Shown: positions 50,867 to 63,910, numbered from the stretch's first letter. The stretch: DNA of 64,000 nucleotides from Nymphaea colorata (GCF_008831285.2 NC_045138.2:16401934-16465933), one strand, 5' to 3'. The notes: generated from the letters alone by a model not told the origin. Numbers and translations are program-made.

Positions 50867-51118
50867 TTAATGGCCAGAAACTGTCCTACGAGATGCAGAT
50901 CGACGAATAGGGGACTGCACTGCGGTGCTCGTAGAAGTGGAGCCAAGATCCGGACGAATAAGCGGGACTTCTATTTGGAACCGGCCGGAATCACCGGGGA
51001 GCCTCATGTAAGATGCCGAAGGAGACTCAGCCAGCCACGATGCACCAAGAGCACCACCATAGTTGCCGGTCCTGGACTGGACGATTGCGTTGTAGAGGAA
51101 CGGAATCAGGCCTTCCAT
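50867..51118 (-). CDS. Small plant-specific protein, 83 aa, single exon
   Basis: Intronless frame starting MEGLIPFLYNAIVQ and containing ESPSASYMRLPGDSGRFQ (about residues 33-50). This N-terminus plus the S-Y-M-R-L-P-G-D-S-G-R-F motif is one I recall from a family of short uncharacterised plant proteins; I know no function for it. The C-terminal third is Ser/Thr/Arg-rich with VQSPIRRSASRR, a plausible basic or phosphorylatable tail. No signal peptide; the first 15 residues are hydrophobic and amphipathic. Support for a real gene comes from the conserved motifs, higher G+C than the surroundings, and a TATA box about 110 bp upstream. A plus-strand frame over the same bases (50870-51181) is antisense and lacks these motifs. 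Confidence 0.75.
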   Translation of the reverse strand: MEGLIPFLYNAIVQSRTGNYGGALGASWLAESPSASYMRLPGDSGRFQIEVPLIRPDLGSTSTSTAVQSPIRRSASRRTVSGH

Positions 51119-51230
51119 TTGAATGAAATTAAGATGAAGCAGATTGAGAATGAGAAGAGGAGGAGAAACAGAGGGCTTTGAACTTGATATGTAATAGACC
51201 TTTCTGCTCTGCTCCGTTGGGGAGAAGTCA

Positions 51231-51238
51231 TATATATA
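51231..51238 (-). promoter_or_regulatory. Putative TATA box of the 83-aa gene
   Basis: Minus strand reads GCTATATATATGAC, about 113-120 bp upstream of the ATG at 51118, leaving room for a 5' UTR of roughly 85 nt. Confidence 0.5.
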
Positions 51239-54200
51239 GCAAAGAAAATCGAAGCTTGAGTGCTAAACAGCTCTGTGGAAACCAGAGGAAGAATTCAAAG
51301 CAGTATTATGTCATTGGAAGGAGATTGATAGAGGCTTCCAACCTTACCCTCCTACCAAATCCTGCTTTTTCGTCCTTTTTCCTTTTGATTATAAGTTTTC
51401 TAGACTAGCTTCTGAGGAGGATGGTACCCTGACAAATCGCTTTCTCGAATAAATTATCCGTTACTGAGACACATCACCGCAGAGTCTTGAGTCAATCGTT
51501 GGGCTTCCCAGGAAAAACTACTTATGTGGCTTGAGTTTCATGATTTGGATAATGAAAGTGTTGCTTCTGTCGAGATATTTTCCGAGATTTTACGGATCGC
51601 AAAAAATGCCCTTTTGATATTTTATAATATTATTTACTTGTATAAAATTTGATCCGTTCTTTCGCTTCAATTTTTGTTATTATTTTGAATTCAAAAGTCG
51701 TAGGTAATACCAGAGAGCACGTTGGATTAGACCGAATTAAGAAGAAACAACGCGGGGAAGAGGTGAGAACGGTCACCCCTAGATCTTATCTGGCTTGCTG
51801 GAAAACGAACCTTGTGAGAAGCTTCGGTGATCGGAAAATCAAACATTTTTCCAATGTAGCTTTTCTGACCGCCAACCCTTGTGAAGGAAGGAATTGAACA
51901 CAAGGCCCGCCGTTAGTGTTCCCATAAGCCCTCATGTAGTCTAACTTCTGCGTCCAGCCGCCGCCACAAAAGCCATGTTTGATTGCCAGAACACTGCGTT
52001 CCGGGGGAACAATGTTCCAGCAAACAGTGGAACCCACGTGCTACCCAAACAAAAATGTCCCTTTTGTGCATGAGGCATGCGTGGAAGTTCTTATTTTATG
52101 AAGGGTGAGTGGTTTTTTTCATGGTCCCTAGAAAAGGTCACTTGTTCTCTTATGCACACCATTGGAAGAGTTTATAGATCTTTCTTCATGACTTATTAGG
52201 AAAGAGTGTACTGAGTTGTGACAGTAACCACTACATGATTTAAGCCCAAGTCTCTTTATAAGGCAGACCAGCTTACCGCTTAATGCGTTACAACCCCTTG
52301 GAGTGGAACACAAAAAAGTTGTCACTGGTTCCGCCAACTCGGGTGAAACCTTTCAAAGGAGGTGTTTGACAAAGAACCAACAGGGTTGCGGCTTTGTTTA
52401 GAAGTTGACGCTCATGTCACTCGAATCAGCAATTGGTCCAAACCGGTAGCTCAAACCGTTCGATTGGTGGAATGTGCAGATCAAGAGGGTTTAATTCATC
52501 AAAACATCATAAAAAAAAATCTTAAGTGATTGACATTTGCTGCTTTGCTTCTGTGCTAAGAGGAAGAAAGAATGTGGGCATTAACCTGAATGACTACTAC
52601 GCTGGCACGAAGGAGATGCAATTGAATTTGCTTCTAGTTCAACCTAAGAGATAAGGAAGCAACTAGGATCAATCGATCAAGAGTAGATGACCCCCAAGAG
52701 CCACTACTGTTCTTTGACAAATACGTAGCCGTTGAAGAAAAATCTAACCAGCAAGGCAATAAAACAGTATCTCCCTTGTTCCCACTAATTGACCATAAAT
52801 CTGAACCTATAAATAATAAAATAACATTGACATCTGTAGATCGATTTTCCTTGTTTGACTTGGATACTAACTTCAAACTTTAGAAATAATAAAATGATAA
52901 CAAAAGTAATAAAAATCATCAAGAAACGCAAGAATAGATAAAGATAGAAAATGGGTGTTGGTTCTACGTTAATAATTTGGCTCCATAATGCGAGTGCAAA
53001 CAAATAAGGTTGAAATATTGCGCCGTTGGCGTGTCTTGTTTGGACGGGCTTTTGCGTCCCGGACCTAACCGGGGACGGAGTTCGTGTGCGTTACACAATT
53101 GCCTAGAGATATTAGGTAAGTTGTCATCCTCGTCACCCGCCCTCTTCGAAAGCAGAAAATTTTCACTTGGAAAAAAAAATCCCTTTGGCCAAGTAGAGAC
53201 ATCTGCAGATTAACTTTGGTGCTTCATATACCACGACATGCATTTCATGCTTAAAATGGCCGTAGTAATTTTCGCTCATCTCCTTTTCAAAGAGCTTTGA
53301 GTTTTGTCAAGTGGGATACGGCCAAGCTGATCAAATTGACCTGAAAGAGCCATTTAAATTGTTTGCACTCTTAGTCATCTCTCTACCAGTCTAAAAATGC
53401 GAACATGGCAAATGCTCTTTAAAACTTCGAAAAAACCTTCTTATGGGCTATCTTGTGAAAGGCTACTATGAATCCTTTCAACTTTGGAGGGTTGCGTGTT
53501 CTGATTTTCTTTTAGATGTTCTGATCATGTGAAATTCATGTTACAAACCGATGCTTATCATGTTTTTACCTCTATCATGGCTGTCCTGATCATTGAGAGC
53601 GTGTTTGAGTCTCTGAGACAATGTGTCATGAGATTGTCTTGGACGCTAAATCCAATCACACCTGCTATTATTTTTAACTGTGTTATAAATATAGGTACCA
53701 TTGTAGTATCTGTTACCTCAAAGGGTGTAGTATAGCAGGTCGGGTTGCCGAGCCGGTGAGAGACCAGTTACGAACTACCCAATGTGTCATATTACACTTT
53801 TTCCTGCTGAAACTGCTTATATCCTATGATTCTCAATACTTGTGAAAATTGAGATCGATTTAAACCCCTGCTTTATAGTCATCAAGTGGGAAAGACCAAT
53901 TTTCCGGTTTTTCTCGAGTTTTCACATACTGGATTTAATCTCCAACTAATTAAACTTGCAAGTTAGCTATTCCCAGCTCCAGTTTGTTTGCATTTGACAG
54001 AAATACTGCCCATGATTCTGCTAAAACTTTGATCAGTGAGTCATTTTCAATCCCCACCATATATTTTACTTGGAAACTAGAGGCAAGCCATATGCTACTT
54101 TGACATCTAGAATGAGTTAAATGCCTAATGCAACTATATGTGACAATGACATGCTAACTAATTCATAAGTTATCGCTCTCGATTTTCTGCTTAAATCATT

Positions 54201-55964
54201 GTTAATTTCTTAATCATGAAGGTACCTCGAGGTTAAGTTTTTTTATTCTTTCCATTAGTTATTAACCTTTATTTGTTTGATCAAGCATTTGCCGTTGCAC
54301 ACAAAAAGATAAATAATCCACCAACATGCTTAATGGTATATTACTTGATTCTGATACATCTTCAAATCCAAGTGTTTGCTAAATTCCCAATTAGCAATAA
54401 CTTTTCTCCATCCAAGACCCAATGGATCAACCAATCTTTTTCTTTTTCCTTTTAAATATACGCAAGCTACGGTTAGGTAGATGACTCGGACAGATTATCT
54501 CAAGAGATGCGAATCTGATCAAGTATTTAATTCTTGTACTCTTTAAACTTGGTTGCATAAAAATGGTCATCAAAAGTATTTAATTGCATATGAATCCTAT
54601 GGATCTCTGCTTCTGATGTAAGGTCATGACTAGCCCAATACTTGTAATTTCTAGTTGACTAGCATATACAAAGATCCTTTACTATTTAAAAACTTTAATA
54701 TGTTATGCAAAGATATGGAGAAAACAGTCCTGGAACTTCCAGACAGCAGTATGAAGACCTACCATTTTATCCTAATGACAAATGATTAACAATAGTTGAG
54801 GGCTATTGGTGCACTGGCTTGGGCCAATGGCTGGTTGGCAGCCGGTCCCTCATTCAAATGGCATGAACACCCATGCCTTTTGTGACAATAATAGGAGAAG
54901 TAATGCACTAGTTGATGTGCTTAGACTTTACTCTAGCCACCAATGCAGTCCTGAACCATCGATGCAGAAAAAAAAAGGAAGGGATGAGGTCCGGTCTCTC
55001 ACTCAAGCAATATGATTAATTCATCTTGCTCACTTTACATATGATTAAAAAACTGATGTCATATCAAAAAGCACAAGTATATTGCCCAATGGCCACCCAG
55101 GAGGCTTTTTAATGTGTTTACTTAGGGGAAACAATTTTGTACATAAAACTCCCCAAGTTATACTCTTATATCTCCAAAGTTTTGGTTTGCTTTCGGTTAT
55201 GTATGAATTTATGGTATACTGTATGACCATTCAACTCGATTGTTGTGTTGGCCACAGTTTGTAGCTTATAAGAGTAAGACACCGGAGCATGACAGCGACT
55301 ATGGATTAGAAACACTAACCTTTGATATGAACTCTCTAGCCACCCAATTGCATTATGGCTCTTTAGATTTGTCTCCCAGTATTGCCCCATGCTTTTCTAA
55401 TAACGGTATTGCAGCTGTGTAATGCATTGAGTGAAAGCCCGTAAAAAGCTTTGAGTAAAAACCAATGTCATAAGTAAATTATATTGGTGCTGTGTCGGTG
55501 GGTTTGGGTTTGTAGAACCGACACCTTGGGCACTGACCCATTAGACCATTACCGAACCGATGGTGACCAATATCATTTTTAAACAGCATCTTTATTTACT
55601 TGGTGTCTTACTTAACTTAAATTAATGCTTAATTGTTTTTAAATGCAATATATATAGGAACAGGATGATATGAACGGTCCATGTCAGATCTACCCTCATG
55701 GAATTTGATTCAATCGGACCTACCTATGTAATCAAATAATGACCTTTTTCTAAAGCTGGATTTGGATCCTACTACCATAAGATCTGATGTTTTATATGTA
55801 ATAGGGTTGAAGGTTAGTCAATCTTCAAATATCTGAGCTTGGATTTGAATTCGATTATAAAATTTTATGCAATGAAAGAAGCAATCGCATTCAAATTCTC
55901 TCACCGGGTCGACTCAACCGATTGAGAATCTGATCAATAATTGTGCATACCTGATCAGGGGCAG

Positions 55965-56138
55965 AACTATAAATTTTTCATGAGGGGAGCCGAATTAAAG
56001 TTTCTAAGTTTCGGCCTCAGCCAAAATATCATTTTTCAATTTTTTTTATATATGACAAATGATTTTTTTTTATGTAGGTCCATGGCCCTTGTGGGTCCTA
56101 CCCTGGCTCCGCTCTTGTATCCAATCAACTTGCATCCC
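55965..56138. mobile_element. Short MITE, copy 2
   Basis: Same family as 25018-25205: GAGCCGAATTAAAGTTT, CCAAAATATCATTTTTCAA and GTCCATGGCCC in the same order. Ends are CAGGGGCAGAACTA on the left and CTGGCTCCGCTCTTG on the right, whose complement is similar to the left end. Confidence 0.6.
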
Positions 56139-56344
56139 TGAAAACAGCACCGTATTCCAATATCTATGACATTAAACCGTCCAAAACCCTCTCTCTCTCT
56201 CTTTTTCTCTCCCTTGTATCTCTTGTTTGATTCTCATGTGTGTTACTCTTTTATTGGTGATAGAGTGTTAGGTCCAAGGGATGCCTCCTATGATTTTTTT
56301 CAGGTTAGGGTTGTTGCCAACTTGTTGGTTATACACACACTCTC

Positions 56345-56404
56345 TTGTTAGGCCCCTGTCTGGTCTATCTCAGCTTGTTAGGCCCCTGTCTGGTCTATCT
56401 CAGC
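56345..56404. repeat. Exact 30-bp tandem duplication
   Basis: The unit beginning TTGTTAGGCCCCTGTCTGG occurs twice without a mismatch, head to tail. Confidence 0.95.
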
Positions 56405-58756
56405 TCGGCCCAGTGTTCAACCCTAATATAGTTAGTTATCTCACTGAACGCTTCTTGCATCAATTTAAACTATACTTTTTTTTTGTTGGGAAAAGTAAAA
56501 AAAATAAGCTAAACATGACCCTTTTATCATGTCACCATCCTTTGATTGGCACACGAGTTTGAATACTACCAAAGAAAAATAATACTTTATACGATTCAAA
56601 TGGGCTTGCACAACTTATAAGGTGGCTGCTTCTAGGCAAGCCTCCACACCTACCACCTTTTTAAACGAGCAGTCATTTAACAACTCTAATTGATTATTTC
56701 AGGTCAGCTACGTGCAATACTAGACCAATGATTTGAGTAATATGTCTTTCCATCTTTTTCTACAAATATTGGATTATCATTGTCTAAATATCTAAGTGTT
56801 ATGAATGTTTTACTATGTGCTAAAGACCGGTAGATGGGAACAGTTGGAAGAGGAATTGGTTCCTCTAGTTTCCATTCCACTTATTTTGTAGAAAGCATTT
56901 TTTTCTCGTTACTAGTAGGCAGTCAATCCCTGGTCGAGCGGCATGGCCGCTTTCCCCTTATAATAGTAGGAAGAAAATGAAGCACGAACCAAAGTTTCCT
57001 GTTGGTATTCACTCAAGTATCGATGCAGCTTTAGACCTTAGAAGGAAGGAGGGAGGAGGCTTTAGCTCTCACTTGAGCAGTTAAGCTGTTGTTATCATTA
57101 AAATGCATGATTGAAAAGTTCAAATGAGGTGTTTGTGACATCACGTCTGGGATGTCACGTCAAGGACAAGGCATCATGAACACTTCAATTTTTCTATCCC
57201 ACTGATTTGCTTGCGGGAGAAATCAATGTTAAAATTAGGACTTGTAACCGCTAGCCCACATTTTTCCCTAATCAATGTTTTTTTTTTTTGTTTAATAAAA
57301 CTAAGTGCTCTAAACCATGTACTTTAGACTTCACCACACTAGAAATCATGCTTTAGATGACAAATCTTAAAAAAAAACTTTATAAAAAATGTAAGTACTA
57401 ATCTATAAGCAAATCCGAGCATTATTCCTAAGCATAAAAAAACAGACTTGATACTTTGGAAGATGGTAGAAAGGAAAAGGGTCACTCTTTCTACAGACCG
57501 AAAAATGTAAATCTTTTACAATTAAAGAGGCAATTTACTAGGTTAAACCTAGCATGGTTAAGTTTCTCAGGTTAAGGGTGATTTTGTTTCCATCTGTTTT
57601 TAAGAAGGGTACAACTATGGTGTGCTCCTCAATTTTTATGTATTTATAAATGACCATTGTTCAATTATAAATAGCTACCCGAAATTATAAAATAATTAAA
57701 AGCCTACGCTTCATTAATAATAAGTGTTGAAATGCTCCTGAAACAATGGTTTTAGAATCTTTAATGAAAAGGGTCATTTTCATGGAAAAATCACATCACA
57801 TTCTCCAAAGTTTACTTATCAACCGTTTCACATCTCTCACACTCTTTCCACGCCTTTTTGTCTTTACAATTACACGTAGAAGAAAAAGTGAAAACATAAA
57901 GAAACTGATCAAAACAAGTGATTGTTTAAAAGTGTTCTTTTTCATTAACATAAACAAGATCTTGCTAAACATAATATTGACTGCTTTCATTTATAAAGCT
58001 TGTGTTCGGGAATTGGTTGATAACTTAAGCAGATATTTGACATTTTTTCAAACTTTTTTGTGTAAGGAACTACCTAAAAAGAGAGAGCTAAAACTCTTAT
58101 CCAACCACTTGTTCTTATAAAGCATAGGGTTTCCTTTTGGTCGTGTTTTGAGGTGTTTTCCTTACTTCAACTTAAATGTTAGTTTTTAACATAATAAGGT
58201 AAAATTCAAAATAAAAACGGACTACCTACCAACCTCTGTCCCTAATTAATTAATGGGTCATAAATTTTTATTTAACGATAGATCAAGAACCATTATGTGT
58301 AAACTTCTCAAGAAACTTCCTTGGTATTTTTATCCGTTTAAAGTTTGTCGGTCGGCAGATTGTGGCGGAGGTTTTCCATGTATTAAAAAAAAAATGTAAT
58401 AATGTAACGAACAGCGACAAGGGTCCTGCAAATTGCATTTTCAAATGACGCCAAACTTCACCTAAAGCAATATGATCACCGTGGAAAATTTTTCCGTGAT
58501 GTATGATCTCAGCAAGACGTTGCCCACTTCATCAAGAATATTTAACAGGCGCCGCAGTTAAGCACTCGAAACAAGAATATTTCCTTGACCCATAAAGCAA
58601 CATCTTTTCTACTAACACTCATAAGTTTTCTTATCTGCTTTGATTTCATCACTCTTTAATTTATTAATCGCCCTTTGAGCATTGATGACGACCATCGACG
58701 TGAATTAAGTTAGGCGCTCATTTATTATTCGCCCTTTTGTTGGGGACTTTCTGTAA

Positions 58757-58785
58757 ATTTTATTTATTTATTTATTTATTTATTC
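58757..58785. repeat. (TTTA)n microsatellite
   Basis: About seven TTTA units on the plus strand in non-coding DNA. A similar shorter run is near 34686-34708. Confidence 0.9.
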
Positions 58786-60789
58786 AAATGGCAGGTAAGT
58801 TTAGATAAGCCGGCCTCACCGATTGCTTTTAGTGGACTGGGAGTATCGAACACTTGACCTTTGTCAACCTTCTAAAAACTTATCCGCTCTCCTACCAGTG
58901 AAAAGAGTTTAATCTGTAAGCTAAAGCAGGTTGTTTGTTATGGGCTTTCACCTAAGAAAAAGCACAACCACCGTATGACATGCGGCATAGTGTGCCGTGT
59001 GTCATAAGGTGGTTCGGCCCTTCACTATCGCGCAGATAAAGAACATAAAATAATTCCAGATGAAAGTCTCATGTCCCTGTTTGAATGGCAGAGAAACGAG
59101 GGACAGTCCAACCTACCTAATCTGAAGTGCCAAACCAATCCAATCTAATGTCTTCATTGATGTACTCGGCTTACTTGATATATGTCCTACAAGTCCCTTC
59201 TAACCACCCCCTTATTCAAGCAGGGAAGTCAATGGATATCCGCTGCTTCAGAAAAATAGGATATGGAAAAAAATGGACATTTGATTGAGAAATCAGATTA
59301 GGTTCAGCTTTAAATTGAATTCCAAATTGTCAAGGAGGGTAGAACTAGTTTGGCAAAGGTTGGAATCGGTTCTCTTTAACCATTTCTTGTGGAGAGCATT
59401 AATTCCAAACATTTTGGGTGTTCAGCTCTCCATTGTATCAATCCCCTTAGATGGACTATACATGTTCAGAACTGTACAAATTGAACAAGGAGTAAAAGTA
59501 GACACAAAAACCCGATTTTTAACCAGGTTTAAAAAATAAGTTATAAGATCTGGTATGTGTTGTGTGCTATTCCTTTTTTTTTTGGGTAATCTAAGTTCAT
59601 TAACAGTGATAGATTTATCCAAAAAGCTCCTAATTGTGTATTATAACCAAAGAGGACCGAGTCTTGCAAGTTCGACCAAAGCTCCTCACTACCGGTCTCT
59701 ATGGGGTCGTCTTACAAATTTAAGGGCAGATTTATATAACAGTATGTTACAGTGTAACACTCATGAGTCTACCCCAATTTTTGGGACAGATTCTTGAAAT
59801 GGTAGCAAACATTGTCAAATGGCCCCTCAGCAGAGCAAGCCAATCTGCAGCCCGATGAAACATGATCGGCATTCCCAATCTTGTTACCTGCACATGTAAC
59901 AAGCGTTAGCAAGAGAGATCTTCGTGCATTTGGTGACGATTCTGAGATGAATAATCTTCCAACACTGGCCACATATGCAAACCAACTGGCCCCGAGATGG
60001 GCTGCAGCAAACCAGATCCACCATCTCCACTTCCTAACTTGGCCAAGGTAGTTTTGCAGCATTCCTCAACGGTAATGGATGAGATCGAGCCTAATCTAGA
60101 CTCTCTCAGCTAGAGCTGATCATCCCACTCTTCCGAATAGGTCTCCGCACTCTAAGTGTCTGCAGGAAAGAGGAGAGTTTGGCAACTGAATGATGTCCAA
60201 GTCAAGAAGCTGCTTTACAGAAAACCTGTAACTGAATTCGAAGGCCATTAGTTACTGGGGATTCAGGTGGGAATGCAAACAAAAACCTGCCAATTAACCA
60301 CAGAATGAAGGATGGAAGAGGCGATTGAAAGGTATAACAGAAGGTAGAATCCCTTTCACAAGCAGGGGGATATGGATCCTAAGCAGCAGCACAAGAATTA
60401 ACTTAGCTAACAGACTACCCACAATGGAAGCAGGAAGAATTTTGTGTAGACTAGAAGAACAGGGTGGCAAAGATGATGGAGGTTGATTGCCTTCATCCAT
60501 TCAAAATTTTGTGACAAACTCAGAGCTTTTTATATGATTTTTTGGTTGCTTATTGATAGGGCAGCAGGGTTTTGTATGCATGTTCCTATTTGTCTAGTTT
60601 GGATGCTCTGCATCCTGGATATCTTTCATGTTTTTTTGCACATATTATTCCCTTGCAATAAATGAAACGGAGCCCAACTCCCAGTTGCCTTTGATTGGCA
60701 GAGTTTCCTCTTGTTACCGTGATTTAACGGGTGGCTGCTGTTATAGACAAAATAAATATTTATTCGCAGACCTTGGTTATCAAAGTTCC

Positions 60790-60885
<96 letters not shown>
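60790..60885. repeat. Long compound (CT)n(AT)n(GT)n microsatellite
   Basis: About 96 bases in three consecutive dinucleotide blocks, just downstream (in the gene's sense) of the aspartic protease polyadenylation signal. Confidence 0.95.
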
Positions 60886-60886
<1 letters not shown>

Positions 60887-60951
60887 ATTTCGCATTGCCA
60901 CATGAGGTCAAACACAAACTTCGGCAACAGATAGGTACAAAATGGTGCATT

Positions 60952-60957
60952 TTTATT
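60952..60957 (-). promoter_or_regulatory. Putative polyadenylation signal of the aspartic protease gene
   Basis: Minus strand reads TTAATAAAAATG, containing AATAAA about 80 nt after the stop codon at 61037. Confidence 0.5.
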
Positions 60958-61036
60958 AATATACAGCCCAGACAAAAATGTAATTTGAATCAACCTGGAG
61001 AGGTAAATATATTTATATCACTGCTACGACAGTATC

Positions 61037-63910
61037 TCAATAAAGAATTGATTTTGTACAAGAATACAAAAAATTGGAACCGAGAAAAGCATGCAGAAAG
61101 CCGATCAGAATGGTATAGAAGATCAGATTATCAAATGACAAACGTCGTGTGCTTCCACTAGCACTGGTTTGTCCAGAATTGTCTTGAACGAAAGCACTCT
61201 TTCCAGACGATGAAGAGACGTTCACTGCCCTGGTGCCTGAAACAGAGACACAACCCACGCGAAGTAGTCATTCAAATGGGTTTCTTTTCATTCTTCAAAA
61301 GGACAGGCCTTAGTAATCATGCAAAAACTTACAGTCGTAGTTAGTCCACCCAACTTGCTGTCCTTCTAGGTCATAAACAAATATTTTGTCCTTTAAGACA
61401 ATATCTGCAAAATAAGCATCATCTTCGGTTTCTTCCACAGGTATAAGAAATCCAATACTATCTTGTACTAAGAACAAAACGAAGCCCAATCTATTGATGT
61501 CAAACAGCAGGCCATATTGACAGTAGACTTAGTGACAAATAAAAATAGTAACAAGAAAAATTTCATCGCATCAAGAGCAGGTTAAATGTGATGTGTTGGC
61601 AGGTGGAAGCAGGAAGTGGGACAAGATGGTTGGACAGAACTGCGACAGTACCTGATCACCTAAAAAGCATCAAAAAAATAGAACGCCACAGAATCACACA
61701 AGACAGCAATGGCCAGAGACTTGAGAATTCTATATATCAATCTTTAGCGAAGGGTTCTACATATCAGTCGTTTACCACATCATTTCCACCTGTTATTAAG
61801 AAACATACAAGCATAGACCCTTATTTTGTGCTAAAAATTTTGAGAAAGTGTGACTTTGAAACTTTGTAACTTTCTGATCCCCTGGACCCCATGATTAGAA
61901 GCATACGATTATAGGTTTTTCCTTTGTGCTAAAGAAAATGAGCAAGCATGCCTTCAAACTTCAGTAAATTTCTGATCCTCGGAAGAGGGCAACAGCTATA
62001 AAAGCTGCTTATTGGCAAGAAATAACATATTATAATTGCATGAGCAGGATTTTGGGAGCATGAAAACCTTCAAATCAGGCACAATTCGCCTGAACAGAAG
62101 TAATGAACCTACAACTTTCTACTGGGGACACTTTGCAAAACAGTGAAGATCCCGCAACAGATCTTACTAATCATCATATTTCCGTTAACCCTCTAGTCAT
62201 GGGCTTCAAAAATCAACAGCCCATGATGTACCAATTTTTTGATGATAGCTCGCATCAACACTTAACAGTAACTCTGATAATACACATAGAGACACAGAAA
62301 TACATCCTTCCAAAAAAAAAATTACTTAGGGATAAATTTCTTGAAATTTTTCCAATTAATTGCAAGAGTAAATCTAACTTGATCATTTAAATGTGGTGAT
62401 CGACAGTCAAATTATCTAGGAAACGAGTAAAAAATAAGCAACCAAGGTCATGAAAATGAAAGGATAAAATTAAGGACACGATGTTGTGTCACCAAGAAAA
62501 AATAAATAAATAAGAAGTACACAACAATGAGGATAAAGTTAACACATGGTTGACTCCATGCAAAGGTCATGCTATACTCCACAAATTCGATGTGATGTGA
62601 CATGAATACAGGACTCACATGCAAATGAAGCATTTGAAAGCAATAATAATGTGGTATTCACAGCTCATGAAGATTATGATGCTGTTGCTGAAGAAGGCAA
62701 TAATGCTATGGAAAATCATCCGGCAGGCATTGGCATTGCCTTTGTAAAGATCGTGTTGACACGTCACAATGCATGCTTTTTGAAATATGGGAAAACAATA
62801 AATGAGGGCAGGCAATCAAATCTGAGGCAATATTCTTGATAATCCTCCATTTTGCAGCTCCTTAATTATAGAAGGAAAATCTGATGAGCATTGTATAGAA
62901 AAAAATGTATAAAATGTCAATATTGTGCACTATCGATTCCAAGGTTGATGGTGGGCTTCAATGGTGAAGAACCATGATCAATGATTTTATTTTGATGATT
63001 TTTGTTTTTCAACATGGTATCAGAGTCAAAAATCTTCCTGGTCTGGTTATCTGAGCAGGAAGATTTCTGCATCTCATGCCACATATGGCAGACATGAAGA
63101 CCATTAACACAGACTTTGAAGCGATGCTCAAGTCAGGATGGATTCTGCAAGGATGGAAAATAAGAACACGTCGTTCAAGAACATTTAGACTTCCACAAAG
63201 ACCTGCTGATGACCAAGAGAGTACTGGCTTCTTCAACAAAGTGATGGCACGATCTACTTTCACAAAACCTCTAAGGCAAACTTGGACTTTCCAAATCGCT
63301 GTCCAGTTTGAAGGAAGATGAAAGAGATAATCATGCAGTAAGCACAGCACACAAAGATCATGATGATGTTGCTGAAGCAGGCAAACTACAGAAAATCATC
63401 CAACAGAGGATGGCATCGGCATTGCCATTTGTGAAGATTGTATCAAGTATCAATGTTACAATGCATTTTTTTGAAATATGGGATAACAATAAGTCAAGAA
63501 ATCAAATCTGAGGCCATATTCTTGATGATCCTCCATGTAACAGCTTCTTGATTACAGGAGGAAAATCTGTTGAGCATTGTAGAGAAAAAAATGTATAAAT
63601 ATCAATAACATGCACTATTGACTCCAAGATCGATGGTGGCCTTCCATCGTGAAGAACCACAATCAGTGATTTTATTTTGATTTTTTTATTTTTCAACAGT
63701 ATTCATTTGAGATAGATAGAATGCTAAATCATGAGTACAGCAATATGTGTGCATCCAATGAAAAGGCTAACAACCATATTACAGCAATAAGCATGTATCC
63801 AAATGAAAAGGCCAAGTACTGAATTCCAAGCTTCTGACAACCATACCTCCCAAGATTGTCATTGATCCTTGCATCTTCTGCCACCCAATGCACCATACTG
63901 TAGCACCACT
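61037..63910 (-). CDS. A1-family aspartic protease, last three exons, 5' part beyond window
   Basis: Visible exons: 63847-63910 ([20 protein letters not shown]), 61333-61404 ([19 protein letters not shown], then TNYD) and 61037-61236 ([16 protein letters not shown]... to the stop). They join in phase: exon 1 ends in phase 1 and makes D of the ILGD motif with the next exon, and exon 2 ends in phase 1 and makes the C of NYDC. CIGWQ...[17 protein letters not shown]...GW.NYDC is the C-terminal lobe signature of plant pepsin-like proteases of the aspartic proteinase 36/39-like group. The last exon ends in a hydrophobic stretch ([16 protein letters not shown]) followed by a short tail, as in GPI-anchored or membrane-bound members. 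The catalytic Asp motifs lie in exons beyond 64000. The 2.44-kb intron between the first two visible exons holds a TRIM retrotransposon. Role: peptide-bond hydrolysis, probably at the cell surface or in the secretory route; substrate unknown. Confidence 0.85.
62650..63698 (+). mobile_element. TRIM (miniature non-autonomous LTR retrotransposon)
   Basis: The element consists of two direct repeats of 365 bp, 62650-63014 and 63334-63698, clearly homologous end to end. Both start TG and end TTTTTCAACA. Directly after the left repeat is TGGTATCAGAG (63015-63025), the primer binding site for initiator methionine tRNA used by many plant copia-type elements. Just before the right repeat is a polypurine tract, GAAGGAAGATGAAAGAGA. 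The internal region is only about 319 bp and encodes no gag or pol. This is the TRIM architecture. No clear 5-bp target duplication was found (AATAA left, GTATT right). It lies in an intron of the aspartic protease gene, antisense to it. Confidence 0.85.

Larger units (their letters stand above)
51240..60950. other. Gene-poor region between the small gene and the aspartic protease
   Basis: No gene supported. Contents: a second MITE copy (55965-56138), an exact 30-bp duplication (56345-56404), a (TTTA)n repeat near 58757-58785, hairpin-family words near 59745-59820, and a long compound microsatellite at 60790-60885. Frames of about 60-125 codons (for example 57746-58120) are in AT-rich DNA and carry no recognisable motif. 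Confidence 0.5.

Noticed and set aside
50870-51181. 103-codon plus-strand frame over the small minus-strand gene
   Set aside because: The minus-strand frame carries the recognised motifs and the TATA box; the plus frame is Arg/Cys-rich without any motif.
56930-56965. GGTCGAGCGGCATGGCCGC, a tRNA-like looking GC-rich word
   Set aside because: No acceptor stem or complete cloverleaf could be drawn around it; no tRNA gene was supported anywhere in the window.
57746-58120. 124-codon plus-strand frame
   Set aside because: It lies in strongly AT-rich DNA, has biased Lys/Phe/Ile/Leu composition and no recognisable motif or paralogue; probably chance.
59769-60062. 97-codon minus-strand frame with a possible donor site near its middle
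   Set aside because: No family recognised; it partly overlaps repeat-family words near 59745-59820, so it may be transposon-derived.
60628-61161. 177-codon plus-strand frame
   Set aside because: Most of it is a translated dinucleotide microsatellite and the antisense of the aspartic protease 3' exon.
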